Assembly (NCBI GenBank): GCA_021927905.1
Contig: BLLK01000075.1
Location: forward strand, 310,001-374,000
Origin: Chaetoceros tenuissimus
Taxonomy: Eukaryota > Bacillariophyta > Thalassiosirophyceae > Chaetocerotales > Chaetocerotaceae
Direction of reading: 5' to 3'
DNA: 64,000 nt
Shown one piece after another: positions 50,100-60,542 of the stretch. Within the stretch, counting starts at the first letter, position 1. The number at the start of each line of letters is the position of its first letter. The translations under genes and the position numbers were made by a program. The notes under the pieces are model-generated. The model saw only the letters and a program-made list of their open reading frames with translations. It had not been told where the DNA came from and made no database searches.

Positions 50100-51238
50100 C
50101 TATAGATCCTCTGCCAAACTTTCGATACATGCCAACAAATGCTTCCTTGCCTCTTTCAATCTTTTGATATTTCCATTTGCTGTTTGTTCCGACATTTCTC
50201 CACCATATTTACTCGACAATTGCCTCATTTTTCTGATATCACTCTCTATGACATCCATGCCTTCATTTTCAAAGAAATTGATGAAATCATCTTTGAAAAA
50301 GTTTTTCAACACCATTTGAACCCACTTTGCTGAGTCAATTTTGATTAGATCTCTAGGCAAAGTGTCAAAAAATGAAAAGTTTGGATCCTCTTCTTTCTCA
50401 ATTAATCTTTCGCATTTTGAACGTGCTTCATTCACAGTATCAAGGAGAGAACACGGTGTCAAAGTTGGTGGAACTTGATCTGTTGTTGGAGGAGTTTCTT
50501 CAATTTCAGTTGTGCAGTCTTCTGCATTATCAGGTGGAGTTACTGCTATATTCATTCCTTCTTCTTCATTGTTTGGTGATTGAGGTGGAGTTAAATGGAC
50601 TCTTCTCAATCTTTTCACACCATGATTCGTTGCAAGAGGTACAGATATTTCCTCATCATATACTTTCTCGTCATCATCACTGCATTCATCCTTGTCTTGA
50701 GATGTATCAAGTTGCTTGAAAAGTTCTGTGGTCTCTTTATTCTTCGGAATTAGTTGTGCTTCATCCACCCATTCGTCATAACTTTTGGAGAATAAGTAAT
50801 AGTGAACATGATATTGTTTCTTACCACTCATATCCTCCCTGATATCTTTGATCTTGGCATGCCAAAGCTGTGTATACACATACACATCATCATCTTCCTT
50901 CATCGTTTCATCATCATCGTTCTGAATCTTTCTATTAGTATGTTTCTTCTTTGGCATTCTATTTTCAAACAGAGCCTTTGCTCTTATCTTAATTTCTCGT
51001 GGTGTTGCGTGTCTATAAAATACGGTAGCATCTCTTTCCAATTCATATAAAAACCTTGCAGTTTTACATTCATCTTTGAATTGTGACATGATGCTGTAAA
51101 AGGTATCATTATTCCATCCGTTTCTCGAGAGAATTTGCGAATCTTGTTGACCCACTTTTTGGTTCCGCGATGAGAGGAAACATGATCCCAATTTCCGAAA
51201 ATAACATCATTGTCCCGTGGTTTCAATTCTCTGTTCAT
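50100..51238 (-). CDS. DUF6824-like plus chromo-barrel (tudor-knot) protein, two exons
   Basis: Exon 1 (51156-51238) and exon 2 (50100-51093) join over a 62-base intron (GTGGGT...TTTTACAG) to 358 residues. The join gives DNDVIFGNWDHVSSHRGTKN followed by IMSQFKDECKTARFLYELE, spacing that fits the DUF6824 domain of stramenopile regulators (DVxxG...H.GN). Next is a chromo-barrel (LWHAKIKDIRE ... YHVHYYLFSKSYDEWVDEAQLI), as in MRG15/Esa1, which binds methyl-lysine or RNA. A Glu/Thr-rich linker and a helical C-terminus follow. Likely a nuclear chromatin or transcription factor. The unspliced frames alone would give a wrong start. Confidence 0.65.
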
Positions 51239-51561
51239 GATATCAGATAGAGAAGTATAAGTATATGGAAAAAGTATCTTTTGTTGTTTTTTTGAACAAA
51301 GAATTACGCAACAACAAGACTTCTAGCTGAGTGTCTTTCCAACTTGATTCTGGCTATTTTATGAACAGGCCTTTCGGATCCGATTCTGTCCGACCTATCG
51401 GCTGATGATACAATGACGACATCTCTTAGTCATCACGCTAATGGACATGTTGTGTTGTACAAATGGCTCAACAATCTACTACCACACTCTCTTAGTTCAC
51501 TTTTTACGGTGATAGATATATTGAATTTAAATAGCTTTTCAGTATCTACAAACGTGAAGAA
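51239..51561. other. Divergent spacer, chromo-barrel and phosphatase genes
   Basis: About 320 bases between divergent starts; expected to contain both promoters. ACGACATCTCTTAGTC at about 51416 is shared with the spacer near 49868. Confidence 0.45.
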
Positions 51562-52461
51562 ATGAAGATATCAGCTTCTAGTGTCACCAACTCGTCCTCT
51601 AGTTTCATTCTCATTTTTCTTCTTTTCGCATCCATCATGTCTAAATCAAAAGCTTTCTCTACTTTTGACTACAAACAATCCTTGAGAGATGAAGGTGCAA
51701 TGGATATCCCACGTAGCATCAAAATCAAAGCTGTGAAATATGATTCAGCTTCTCCCAACACCAACAAAGAAGATGATGATACACACATTTGTACAAAAAT
51801 CATTCACTTTCAAAGGCACGGTCAAGGATATCATAATCTACTAGGAGACGTCACCAGAGCTTTCGGAAAAGATTTTCACATTGATGACCCTGAACCTGAA
51901 ATCAATCCATTTGTCAAACCGGAAATATGCGATAGTCCACTCACTTGGAACGGACGTCAAGAAGCCGCTGCTCAAAAAGATTTGGCAGCGAAATTAAATC
52001 CGCAAGTTGTGATTGTGAGTCCATTGCATCGAGCAATTCAAACTGCCATGATTAGTTTTTCACATCATTTGGAAAACAATGTAGAGTTTATTGCACATGA
52101 AAAGTGTCGTGAACAGCTTGGTTTGTTGACTTGTAACAAAGCATTGCCTTTGAGTCAGACCATGAAGGAGTTTCCAAATGTTGATTTTAGTTTATGTACA
52201 TATGGTGAAGAAGATAGTATGTGGCATAAAAGACCAGAAGTGAGAGAACATCCTGTGGAAGAAGCGAACAGAGCCTATGAGTTTTTAACGGATTTTGTCA
52301 TGAAGAGATCGGAAGAAGAAATGGCAGTCGTATGTCATTCTGCATTCTTGTTTAGTGTGTTTAACTGTGTAGTAGATGTTGGGGGTGATGAAACCATAGA
52401 ATCTTGGTTTGGGACAGGAGAAATTAGATCGCTTGAGGTATCTTTTCATCATTGCAAGTAA
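51562..52461 (+). CDS. Histidine phosphatase superfamily (PGAM-like) protein with signal peptide
   Basis: 299 residues. The catalytic RHG box is in IIHFQRHGQGYHNLLG; the supporting blocks are WNGRQEAAAQ, VIVSPLHRAIQTAM and the second His in MAVVCHSAFLFSVF. The layout matches the small phosphoglycerate mutase-like branch seen in fungi and algae. An N-terminal hydrophobic segment (SSFILIFLLFASIMS) then KSKAFSTF looks like a signal peptide, possibly with a weak ASAF-type plastid site. Substrate unknown. Confidence 0.82.
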   Translation: MKISASSVTNSSSSFILIFLLFASIMSKSKAFSTFDYKQSLRDEGAMDIPRSIKIKAVKYDSASPNTNKEDDDTHICTKIIHFQRHGQGYHNLLGDVTRAFGKDFHIDDPEPEINPFVKPEICDSPLTWNGRQEAAAQKDLAAKLNPQVVIVSPLHRAIQTAMISFSHHLENNVEFIAHEKCREQLGLLTCNKALPLSQTMKEFPNVDFSLCTYGEEDSMWHKRPEVREHPVEEANRAYEFLTDFVMKRSEEEMAVVCHSAFLFSVFNCVVDVGGDETIESWFGTGEIRSLEVSFHHCK

Positions 52462-52842
52462 AATAATTATTGGATTGGCTATTTTTATGAATGGCAATTT
52501 TGGTTGATTTTAAAGCTTTATCAAACAGTTTGAAATGCTCGACCGCTCACTGAACACAATTCTAATTCATATAATAAACATTTATATGGACCTTTTGTTT
52601 ATTTGGTTTTCATTTGCAAATGAGTTTTGGAAAAGAAGGACGGAAAAATAAATTACTATTTTGCTTTGTGTGGCTACTGGCTAGCCGATAAGAGAAAGAT
52701 GGGACTACATACTAACGAGACGGACAGACGTTAAGTTGAAGGTCGTATCTCTGATCTCTGTGTGTGAACATTTTTTCTTTCCATCTATCATCTACAGTTG
52801 CAACTTGTTCCTTCATTTGTACAGAATAGTATTCATTATAAG
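52462..52842. other. Spacer and 5' region of prolyl hydroxylase gene
   Basis: About 380 AT-rich bases; no gene seen. Confidence 0.5.
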
Positions 52843-53886
52843 ATGATAAAATCCAAAACTAGTTTTAGCAGAGTGACTTCACTAGTTCTCTTGCTGCTTC
52901 TTCTTTCTTGCTGCATTCAACCGTCTCTTCAGCAACTGACATCGACAGACGAAGAAAAGGAAAGCAATCACGATCCTCGACAACAAAAAGAAGAAATTTG
53001 TAAAGATGGAGAAGACAAAGATACTTGCAAAGCATCCTTTTCAGAATTTCCAACTATTGTATACAAAGGAGAAAGTATTTACCTAAAGGATAATTTATTT
53101 CAAGTCTATGACCCCCCAGCTTTGAAAACATCCAATGAAGAAAACGAAAGAACAAATGTTGCTCTGAATAATGACATCATATCGACAGCTACAATCAAAG
53201 AAGGAGAAAAAGTAAACCTCAAATATGTCAAATCATTTCTCACAGAAAACGAAACTTCATCCGTCATTAATTTCTGCAATCAACGAAATGGATGGACAGC
53301 TTCACGACAAAACAAAGACGGCGATGGAAATCAAGTGGGTGTAGCTCGTACATCGAATTCATGTCCACTTCTTTGGCCTTTGTTATATTTACCAAAAATA
53401 CCACAATTGAAAGCTGCAAATAGGTTGACTCCAGAATTGGAACATGAATTGTACTTTACATGGGATTTAATGCAACGAATTGCTGATTATTTACAAGTAC
53501 CTGTGGAAAATATAGAACCATTGCAGTTGGTACGATACACACCTGGTCAATTTTACAAACAACATCATGATCATGGAGGATACTATGGTGCATCTTCGGA
53601 ACAACGACCAATTACTATGTTGTTGTTCTTATCAACCATGCCTGAATCCGATGGAGGTGGTCATACACTCTTTTCAAATTTAGATCTTGCTGTATTGCCA
53701 AGAAAAGGTGATGGAATTATATGGTCCAATGTGGATGGCAATGGTGAATTACTGGTGGATGCGTTGCATGAAGCTGTGCCGCCGAAAGGTAATGCTGGTA
53801 ATGTTGTCAAGTATGCAATGAATGTGTGGGTATCTGACAAACCTATCATGGGCAATATTGATGCATCGGCATACAGAACACAATAA
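52843..53886 (+). CDS. Prolyl 4-hydroxylase-like 2-oxoglutarate/Fe(II) dioxygenase
   Basis: 347 residues from MIKSKTSFSRVTSLVLLLLL, a signal peptide or anchor, which decides the start. The catalytic domain spans the last 220 residues: iron ligands His-x-Asp in YKQHHDHGGYY and His in LHEAVPP, and the 2-oxoglutarate Lys in NVVKYAMNVWV. The sequence LVRYTPGQFYKQHHD is typical of collagen-type prolyl 4-hydroxylases. It would hydroxylate prolines of secreted or wall proteins in the ER. A Glu/Lys-rich stem separates anchor and domain. Confidence 0.85.
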   Translation: MIKSKTSFSRVTSLVLLLLLLSCCIQPSLQQLTSTDEEKESNHDPRQQKEEICKDGEDKDTCKASFSEFPTIVYKGESIYLKDNLFQVYDPPALKTSNEENERTNVALNNDIISTATIKEGEKVNLKYVKSFLTENETSSVINFCNQRNGWTASRQNKDGDGNQVGVARTSNSCPLLWPLLYLPKIPQLKAANRLTPELEHELYFTWDLMQRIADYLQVPVENIEPLQLVRYTPGQFYKQHHDHGGYYGASSEQRPITMLLFLSTMPESDGGGHTLFSNLDLAVLPRKGDGIIWSNVDGNGELLVDALHEAVPPKGNAGNVVKYAMNVWVSDKPIMGNIDASAYRTQ

Positions 53887-54055
53887 TTGTTTTGTTTATT
53901 CGTTGCAAGGAATTCGAAATGAACTTTTTTTGCTAGTAAGTGCAAGTGTAGTATTAACATGATAAAATTTAAACTTGTCCACCAGGTTTTATTTGTAACA
54001 CATTCTTTTAATATGTTTTAGTTTCTTTATATAGCACAGAACAAGGTCACTCTAT

Positions 54056-55165
54056 TCAGTATCTTCTTCTTTGATATCCACCATCACGATCATTATAGTT
54101 GCTGCGTTCTCTCTTCATGCCACGATCGTTGTATCCACCACCTCTTCCGCCTCCGTAACGATCTCTATTATCGTATCCACCATATCCTCCTCCTCCTCTA
54201 GGCGGCCCGTTTCTATCATATCCTCCTCCTCCACCTCTTGGAGGAGGACCATTACGATATCTATCTCCACCTCTGTCACCATATCCATGATTCATGTATG
54301 GTGGAGGCGGGCCTCTATTATCTCTGCGATCTCTATGATCTCTTCCATATCCGCCTTCTCCCATCGGTGGAGGTTGATTCATCATTCCCGGTCCTGGTCC
54401 ACCACCATGCATTGGTTCCACTTTACTAGGATCAAATCTTCCCGGTCTCGTAAAAATCTTGTCTTTACCGCCCAATCTTGTTCCACCAAGACCCCCACCA
54501 AGTCTACGTGGCAGCCAACTAGGAACGGTATGTCCCCTCTCAACATCGACAACAATATGTCTCCCTTCAATTCTCATTCCATCAGCAGCCCTATAAGCTC
54601 TCTTCATAGCTTCTTCTTCTTCAAACTCTACAAAAGCATATCCCTTTGATTTCCCATTCTGATCCTTGACCAATTTAATATCCTTGACATTGCCATAACT
54701 ATCAAATTCCCTCAACAATTTCCGTTCAGTCACTTCATACGCCAATCTACCCACAAATAGCGTATTGTAACAATTCATATTCATAAATTCTCCATTTGAA
54801 TCTTTTTGCATTTGTTTATATTCCGCAATTTTGGGTTCATTTTCTTTTTCCTTTTGAGTTTTTTTCTCAGCTAGTTTCATTTCCTTGATTTTATGCGGTG
54901 TCATGTTGACAATTCTCTTGGGTGGCGCTGATCGTTCAAATTGATTCATGAATTCCGCCACACCTGTGATTCCCGTTTTGGGTTTTGACTTGAGGGACTC
55001 TTCTTGATATGCTTTTGGGCGTTTGCGTTTGGGTGGTGGTAAATGTTTGAGGGGAGGGTCTGGCATGAATGCTTCACGGATGTTGGGTGGCATCATCATG
55101 ATTGCTGGACCGGATCCGTTGCCTGACATTTGGCCTTTGGGTGTACTTTTACGTCTGGCGTTCAT
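54056..55165 (-). CDS. SNRNP70: U1 small nuclear ribonucleoprotein 70 kDa
   Basis: 369 residues. The N-terminal U1-70K region has NIREAFMPDPPLKHLPPPKR and a TGITGVAEFMNQFE block. One RRM follows, with RNP2 LFVGRLAYEV and RNP1 KGYAFVEFEEE, then GRHIVVDVERGHTVPSWLPR and RRLGGGLGGTR, which are diagnostic for this protein. The C-terminus is Gly/Arg/Tyr-rich (RGG type) rather than the RS/RD-rich tail of animals. It binds stem-loop I of U1 snRNA and helps recognise 5' splice sites. Plus-strand Ser/Ile-rich frames over it are shadows of the RGG codons. Confidence 0.92.
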   Translation of the reverse strand: MNARRKSTPKGQMSGNGSGPAIMMMPPNIREAFMPDPPLKHLPPPKRKRPKAYQEESLKSKPKTGITGVAEFMNQFERSAPPKRIVNMTPHKIKEMKLAEKKTQKEKENEPKIAEYKQMQKDSNGEFMNMNCYNTLFVGRLAYEVTERKLLREFDSYGNVKDIKLVKDQNGKSKGYAFVEFEEEEAMKRAYRAADGMRIEGRHIVVDVERGHTVPSWLPRRLGGGLGGTRLGGKDKIFTRPGRFDPSKVEPMHGGGPGPGMMNQPPPMGEGGYGRDHRDRRDNRGPPPPYMNHGYGDRGGDRYRNGPPPRGGGGGYDRNGPPRGGGGYGGYDNRDRYGGGRGGGYNDRGMKRERSNYNDRDGGYQRRRY

Positions 55166-55650
55166 GACTATGACTGTGGTATGTTTAGGAAATGGTATGT
55201 TTTGGGAAATGGTATCTTGTGAATGAAGTAATGAAGTAGAAAGTGGTACTTAATGTTTGTGCTGTCGTTCCTCAAGATATGTTATGTTGTCGATCTTTAG
55301 AGAAAGAAAGGAGAAAGGGAGAAGAAGATAATCATGTAAATCTAAATTAGTAACATATTATACTGAGAGAGACATACTAAGACATCAAAAGTGAGAAGTC
55401 CCAGATTGAAGTGAGAACCCGAACCCTTTAATTTTTATCATTTATTGAAAGAAAATAAAAAGAAGCCAAACATCAACAAAATAGCGAACACAATTGCAAT
55501 CATAACATTTGAATTTCAAAGAAAAAAATTTATTTGTAAGATGATGACGAAAACTATTGTAAGCAGAAACTCAACCAAGCAGTATAATAGCTGCGATGCC
55601 ATGTCGAAACAAATTGGTCCAAGGAAACTTCGTCCTTCTTCCCAAATCAT
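55166..55650. other. Spacer upstream of U1-70K and of secreted-protein copy 1
   Basis: About 480 AT-rich bases between divergent genes. A plus-strand frame runs through it without protein-like composition. Confidence 0.45.
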
Positions 55651-57150
55651 GCCATCAATCTTGATGAATATGATATTGATGAGTTCTACTGCTCATCAAA
55701 TAGGAAGCCACTCCTCTCTTTTACCTCGTTCTATGCTACCTCTATTGCTCTTGGTTGCTACAAGTGGTACACAGGGATGCTATGCCGATGCTCTACCTCT
55801 TCAATCATTATTTGGGGATGCCAAGAAGAGCGATGAGAAGACACCAAGATCTCTGCGTAGATTGAAGAAGTCTACCAAATCTACAAAGACAGATGTTGTT
55901 GATCCTAATCCTTATGAAGAGGGTGGGGACTTCAAGCAAGTAGGAGATGATATTCCTAGAGTGGGATATTTTAGTGAAACTAAATTGATTGTCATGAGTG
56001 AGGATGAACAAAGATTTGCTGATACGAACAATGTGATGAATCTTCTCGATCCTGGAAATCTCTAAGTCCTGACTAATTTGCTGGTCATAGTGATGGCGAA
56101 ACCGTACTTTGTTCAAAGTATAATGGAAGTACTGGAATGTTGCTACTCGAAAGCAGAATCCACAATGTCGATTCTGGTACTTGGATTACTAAAGGGTCCC
56201 CAAGATATTCGATATTGGTATTTTTCGACTGGTGTTGCTGCTTTAAGTCGTGATAGAAAACGTTTTGTTTTGACATATGATGGAGGACATCGCATATTTG
56301 AATACAACAATGAGAATCGTTGGGTAAAAATTGGCAAAAAGATTCGAGGAGATGAATCACGAGTACTTGGAATCAATGACGATGGAAGTAGAATTGCTAT
56401 TCAAGGCCAACGAGATTCTCTATACGTTTATGAACTTGTTCCAAACGAAAATTCTGACGCAACATGTAAACAATTGGGTGGAGATTTAGGGGTCGAATCA
56501 TCCCTGATGGCAACATCGGTGAGACTAATGAATTCAGCATGAGTTCATCTGGCAACAGGATCATTATTGGTATTAAAGAAGGATACTATGATAGGTATTA
56601 TGCAGGTCGTGTTATCATCAAGGAGTATAACACTGAAACGCAGGAATGGGAACAAGTAGCCAACGGGCTTTCTGGAGGGAAACATGTAAAGATTAGTGCT
56701 GATGGTAACACAGTTACAGTTGGGAGATCAACTGACCTTGAATATTATTATCGACTAACTCCATGTTGCGGTAACTATGTTAAATTCTACAAACTTTGGC
56801 AGGGCAGTGATGGAGAAGCTTATTGGGATGAAGTTGCAACAATTAAATCGGGCCCTAGGCAGTACTTTAGTTACTACATGGCGGCAACAAACTCACTGGA
56901 CCGTATGGTTGTCGCTGCACGTGAAACCTACTCTGTTTTCGATGTTACATTTTCTGATGACATTGGACCCTGTGTTGATCAAGAAGGTGCATCTTTTTCC
57001 CTCATCAATATTGACAAAGAAGTTGGTTGTGATTGGCTGACCAAATATGGCAAAGACTGGGTGAGAAGAGGGAAGTACTGCGTTGAAAGTCATGATGGTG
57101 GATCTGTCATGAAATTATGTAGAAAGAGCTGTGGCATTTGCATTCCCTAG
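55651..57150 (+). pseudogene. Secreted propeller-like protein with ShK-like tail, copy 1, broken
   Basis: The order is the same as the copy at 57411-58951: signal peptide (PLLLLVATSGTQGCYADA), a basic RRLKKSTKSTK block, repeated propeller-like blades with DGxxxxxG and SSGNRIIIG motifs, and a Cys-rich tail (GPCVDQEG ... GCDWLTKYG ... CRKSCGIC) of the ShK-like type common in diatoms. The reading frame is broken about three times, so it looks like a dead or dying tandem duplicate. The blades resemble the integrin-alpha/FG-GAP or hyalin-like repeats of diatom secreted proteins. Function unknown. Confidence 0.65.
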
Positions 57151-57410
57151 AACACTGCTTACTATCACAAATCTCTGTGCACTTCACTCTAAAAAGTATA
57201 AGGAAATTTATTTTTACCATCGATGTTATCAGCATACAAGATACTCAGTTCATTCTAGAGTAGCTGATATATTTTGCAAAGAAATCTGATCATACTCATC
57301 ACCTTGAGAAGAAGATTGCAAGGTCTAGATAACTATGTTGGAGAGTACAGAGTCTAGATAAGTATCTCCGAATTTCTTTTGTGACTTTTTTACTTTTCAG
57401 AGAAGAAGGC

Positions 57411-58951
57411 ATGATGTTGATGAGTTTTAATGCTCATCAACTTGGGAGTCGCTCGATTGTACCTTGTTCTACGCTAGCTCTAACAATGCTCTTGGCTGCT
57501 ACAAATATGCAGGGATGCTACGCTGATGATCTATCATTACTTGGCGATGCCAAGAAGAGCGATGAGAAGAGACAAAGAAATCGACGTAGATTGAAGAAGT
57601 CTACCAAGTCTACCAAGTCAGATCTTGTTAATTCTACTCCTGATGAAGATAATGGAGAGGTCGTTCAAGTAGGAAAAGATATTCCTAGAACAGAAGACGA
57701 CATTTGGAAGGTTAACATGGTCTTGATGAGTGATGATGGACTCAGATTTGCTGATTCGAATAATGTCTATCAGTATGATGAATCTTCTCAATCCTGGGAA
57801 TCACGAAGTCCTGACTCGCTTGCTGGTTACAGTATTCTGGGTATGAGTAGTGATGGCCAGGATGTACTTGTTGGAAAACTTAGTGATTCATTTATGTCGC
57901 TCGAGCTTCGAACATTTGACGAAGTAGGCGATGTTTGGAAATTTGCTGGAGGAGGAAATGTTTCTTACACCCCATTAAAAGCCCTTCTTGGTGGTGACAT
58001 CATTACCGAAAACTATGCCAAACTCAGCCATAATGGTAGACGCATGATAGTGACAGATGGGAGTGGAATTCGAGTGTTTGAGATCTCTAGTAGTCCGATA
58101 TGGGTCCAAATTGGAGAAACTATTGCTTCCGGTGTTTCCAGAGAAATCGCCATCAATGACGATGGTAGTCAAATATGCTTCTCAACGGATTATGTAGATG
58201 ATAAATATGGTCCAGGTGCAGTCGTGTCTGTTTATAGACTGCTGGTCACTGACAGATCAGGGGGGTCATGGAAACAAATCGGAGGATATTTAGCAGATGG
58301 AGGTTATTATGGTTGGTACGGCATAAACTATGATATGAATTCCTCTGGTAATCGAATCATTGTTGGTTATTCCGATGGTAGTGGTAGATATTATAGTGGA
58401 GATGCTAAAGTCTTCGAGTATAGTGAGGAAATATATGAATGGAAACAAGTAGCTAATGATCTTGGTGGTGGTACCCATGTCAAGATGAGTGCTGATGGGA
58501 AAACAGTAGCTGTAGGAAGGCATCAAGATTTTGAATACCTCTGGAGTGGACCTGATGGTACTTGTTGTAATACTTACGTCAAGATCTACAATATTTGGGA
58601 AGGGGATGGTGAATTGTATTGGGAAAAGGTAGCCACTATTACTTCGGGTCCAAGATATTATTCGGTTATGAGATCCTTGCGACAACCACACTTCATCGTT
58701 TTGCTATAGCTGCAAAAGAGTCATACTCCGTTATCGATGTAACATTTTCTACTTTTGATGGGCCCTGCATCGATCAACAAGGTGCGAAATTTTCCCTAAT
58801 CAATGTCAAAAAGGAAGTTGGATGTGATTGGCTGACTTCAAATCATCGCAGAGAGGATGCAAGAAGAACCAGATATTGCATCCAGAGCTATGACGACGGG
58901 TCAGTTATTGAGGCTTGTAGAAGGAGCTGTGACATGTGCCCTTCGAACTAA
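57411..58951 (+). pseudogene. Secreted propeller-like protein with ShK-like tail, copy 2, nearly whole
   Basis: It starts MMLMSFNAHQLGSRSIVPCS with a signal peptide ending QGCYADD, then NRRRLKKSTKSTKSD, then about six propeller-like blades (VFEISSSPIWVQIGETIASG, SWKQIGGYLADGG, WKQVANDLGGGTHVKMSADG and others). A ShK-like Cys-rich tail (GPCIDQQG ... GCDWLTSNH ... CRRSCDMC) follows. About one break is visible, so the gene is either recently damaged or affected by a sequence error. It is the better preserved member of the tandem pair and is probably cell-surface or wall-associated. Confidence 0.65.
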
Positions 58952-59288
58952 AAACTAACATATTCATGCAAAGCGGCGTTGTAAACCATCCACATTCATG
59001 AATACCATACTTCGTATCTTTAATACATGTCGAATTTTTATTGCATGCACTCTACCTTTTAATACCATTAGCTTATTTTTCCTTTGTACAATATACATAT
59101 TGAATGATCCTAATAATAGATAAGATAAAATGGTTGACATGCACAATGAATTCAAATTGAAGATAAATTTCTACACTTTTTCAGGAGTTCTACAGTGGAT
59201 TTTAATTTTTAAAGAAGAGTCTTGACCACTACTATCGCATCATGCACTTATGGATAATGTAGTGAAAAGTATAAAGAACTTCTTCGTT
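58952..59288. other. 3'-to-3' spacer
   Basis: About 340 AT-rich bases between convergent genes; nothing recognised. Confidence 0.5.
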
Positions 59289-60170
59289 CTATATCATGTC
59301 TAACTTGATCATTGCCTCAACTCGTTCATCAGGAGTCATATCAGACAATTTCTTTCCTTGATACTTGACATTGCTCCAATCAGCCTTTTTCGCTCCCTTC
59401 TTTTGCTTCCCCTTTCCATCTTTCTTATCAGTTAATCGTCTCCATAGCATATTTCCATCTAACTGTCGTTTCATAGCTTTCGTTCTTTGCTTCCCAAAGA
59501 AACCTTCAATATGTTCTGCAAATTCTTGTTCTAATTTGGGTACAAAGGAAACATCTCGTAAATCAATCAAGAGAGACGGACGAGCCAACCCCAATCCTCC
59601 ATAGTCATTTAATCTAGGTTGAACAATATCATCCGTCAACTGCTGATTTTTGGTCGCTTTTCCCTTTTGTTGCGGTGCAGAGTATAAACTCACTTTCTGT
59701 AATATAGCTTGTAAATGTTTGTACGATTTACTATCGGATGTTTCAGGATGTAAACTCTGTACAGTATGTGTCAAATGATTTGAAAGTTTGTACATTGCCA
59801 ACTCAGATCGTTCCTGTCGTTCTTCTAATTCTTCTTCTGTAAGTTTCGCAGCATCCATCTGCTTCGATGCTTTGGTTGGAATGGATTCAGGATCGAGTCC
59901 TTTGCGTTCTTGACGTTTTCGTTTCTTTGCATTTCGTTTTGCGATTCGTTCTTGTTTTGAAAGGACTACTTGATTTTCAGAAGATGCATTTGTATCATTT
60001 GCTTGTTTGACGAGTGCCGATAGCCAATCTCCTTCCTTGGCTGTTGTATTCTTTTTCTTCTTTTGACTGTTATTGGAAGAGGCTGCTTTTGTTTGTTTCT
60101 TTTTGCGAGGCGCTGCCTTTCCAGTCTTTTTCGTTTGCCAGCCTTTATTACTATTTGTTGTCTTTGCCAT
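59289..60170 (-). CDS. Lysine-rich, probably nucleolar protein of unknown function
   Basis: From MAKTTNSNKGWQTKK (chosen because upstream residues are non-coding in character) 293 residues. A highly basic N-terminus (RKKKQTKAASSNNSQKKKKN) and KRNAKKRKRQERKG suggest nuclear or nucleolar import. The middle is helical (LAMYKLSNHLTHTVQSLHPE). A conserved-looking part follows (ARPSLLIDLRDVSFVPKLEQ, then FAEHIEGFFGKQRTKAMKRQ), and the end is LSDMTPDERVEAMIKLDMI. No named family recognised; the look is that of a ribosome-biogenesis factor. Confidence 0.7.
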   Translation of the reverse strand: MAKTTNSNKGWQTKKTGKAAPRKKKQTKAASSNNSQKKKKNTTAKEGDWLSALVKQANDTNASSENQVVLSKQERIAKRNAKKRKRQERKGLDPESIPTKASKQMDAAKLTEEELEERQERSELAMYKLSNHLTHTVQSLHPETSDSKSYKHLQAILQKVSLYSAPQQKGKATKNQQLTDDIVQPRLNDYGGLGLARPSLLIDLRDVSFVPKLEQEFAEHIEGFFGKQRTKAMKRQLDGNMLWRRLTDKKDGKGKQKKGAKKADWSNVKYQGKKLSDMTPDERVEAMIKLDMI

Positions 60171-60542
60171 CTGATGGAGTGAAATGCATGAATAAAGAAC
60201 TTGAATATTATAGAAGTATCTCAACGAAATTTGTTACTGTTCTAAGAAAAGAGTTGTTTTTTGTTGTGAAAATGAATGGACGAGAGAGCACTGAGTAAAT
60301 TTGAAAAACTTATCGGAGGGCTTCAATTTATCCCCCATTATTTGGAGGGATTTAAAAATTTAGTCTACGTTGTCATGAATGAACGTGAATCAATGTCTGA
60401 CCGCGAACAGAATGTCACATTCTAGCCTTCCCTTTGAAGAATGAACCCGGTTCGTTGGGCCAATTGAAAGTATGTGCAACCATAGAAAAGATATACTTTT
60501 GCGTTCCTTTCATAATCAAAATATAAACCTTATATAAATATC
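60171..60542. other. Divergent spacer
   Basis: About 370 bases between divergent genes. A TATATAAATA sequence just before the HtrL-like start may be a TATA box. Confidence 0.45.

Noticed and set aside
49868-51433. Shared ACGACATCTCTTAGTC in two spacers as a promoter motif
   Set aside because: Only two occurrences were noticed, at different distances from starts; chance or old duplication cannot be excluded.
54071-54649. 192-codon Ser/Ile-rich plus-strand frame
   Set aside because: Shadow of the Gly/Arg-rich U1-70K tail on the other strand.
55651-58951. ShK-like tails taken as toxins
   Set aside because: In diatoms this Cys-rich domain is a common tail of secreted proteins; nothing here suggests a toxin function.
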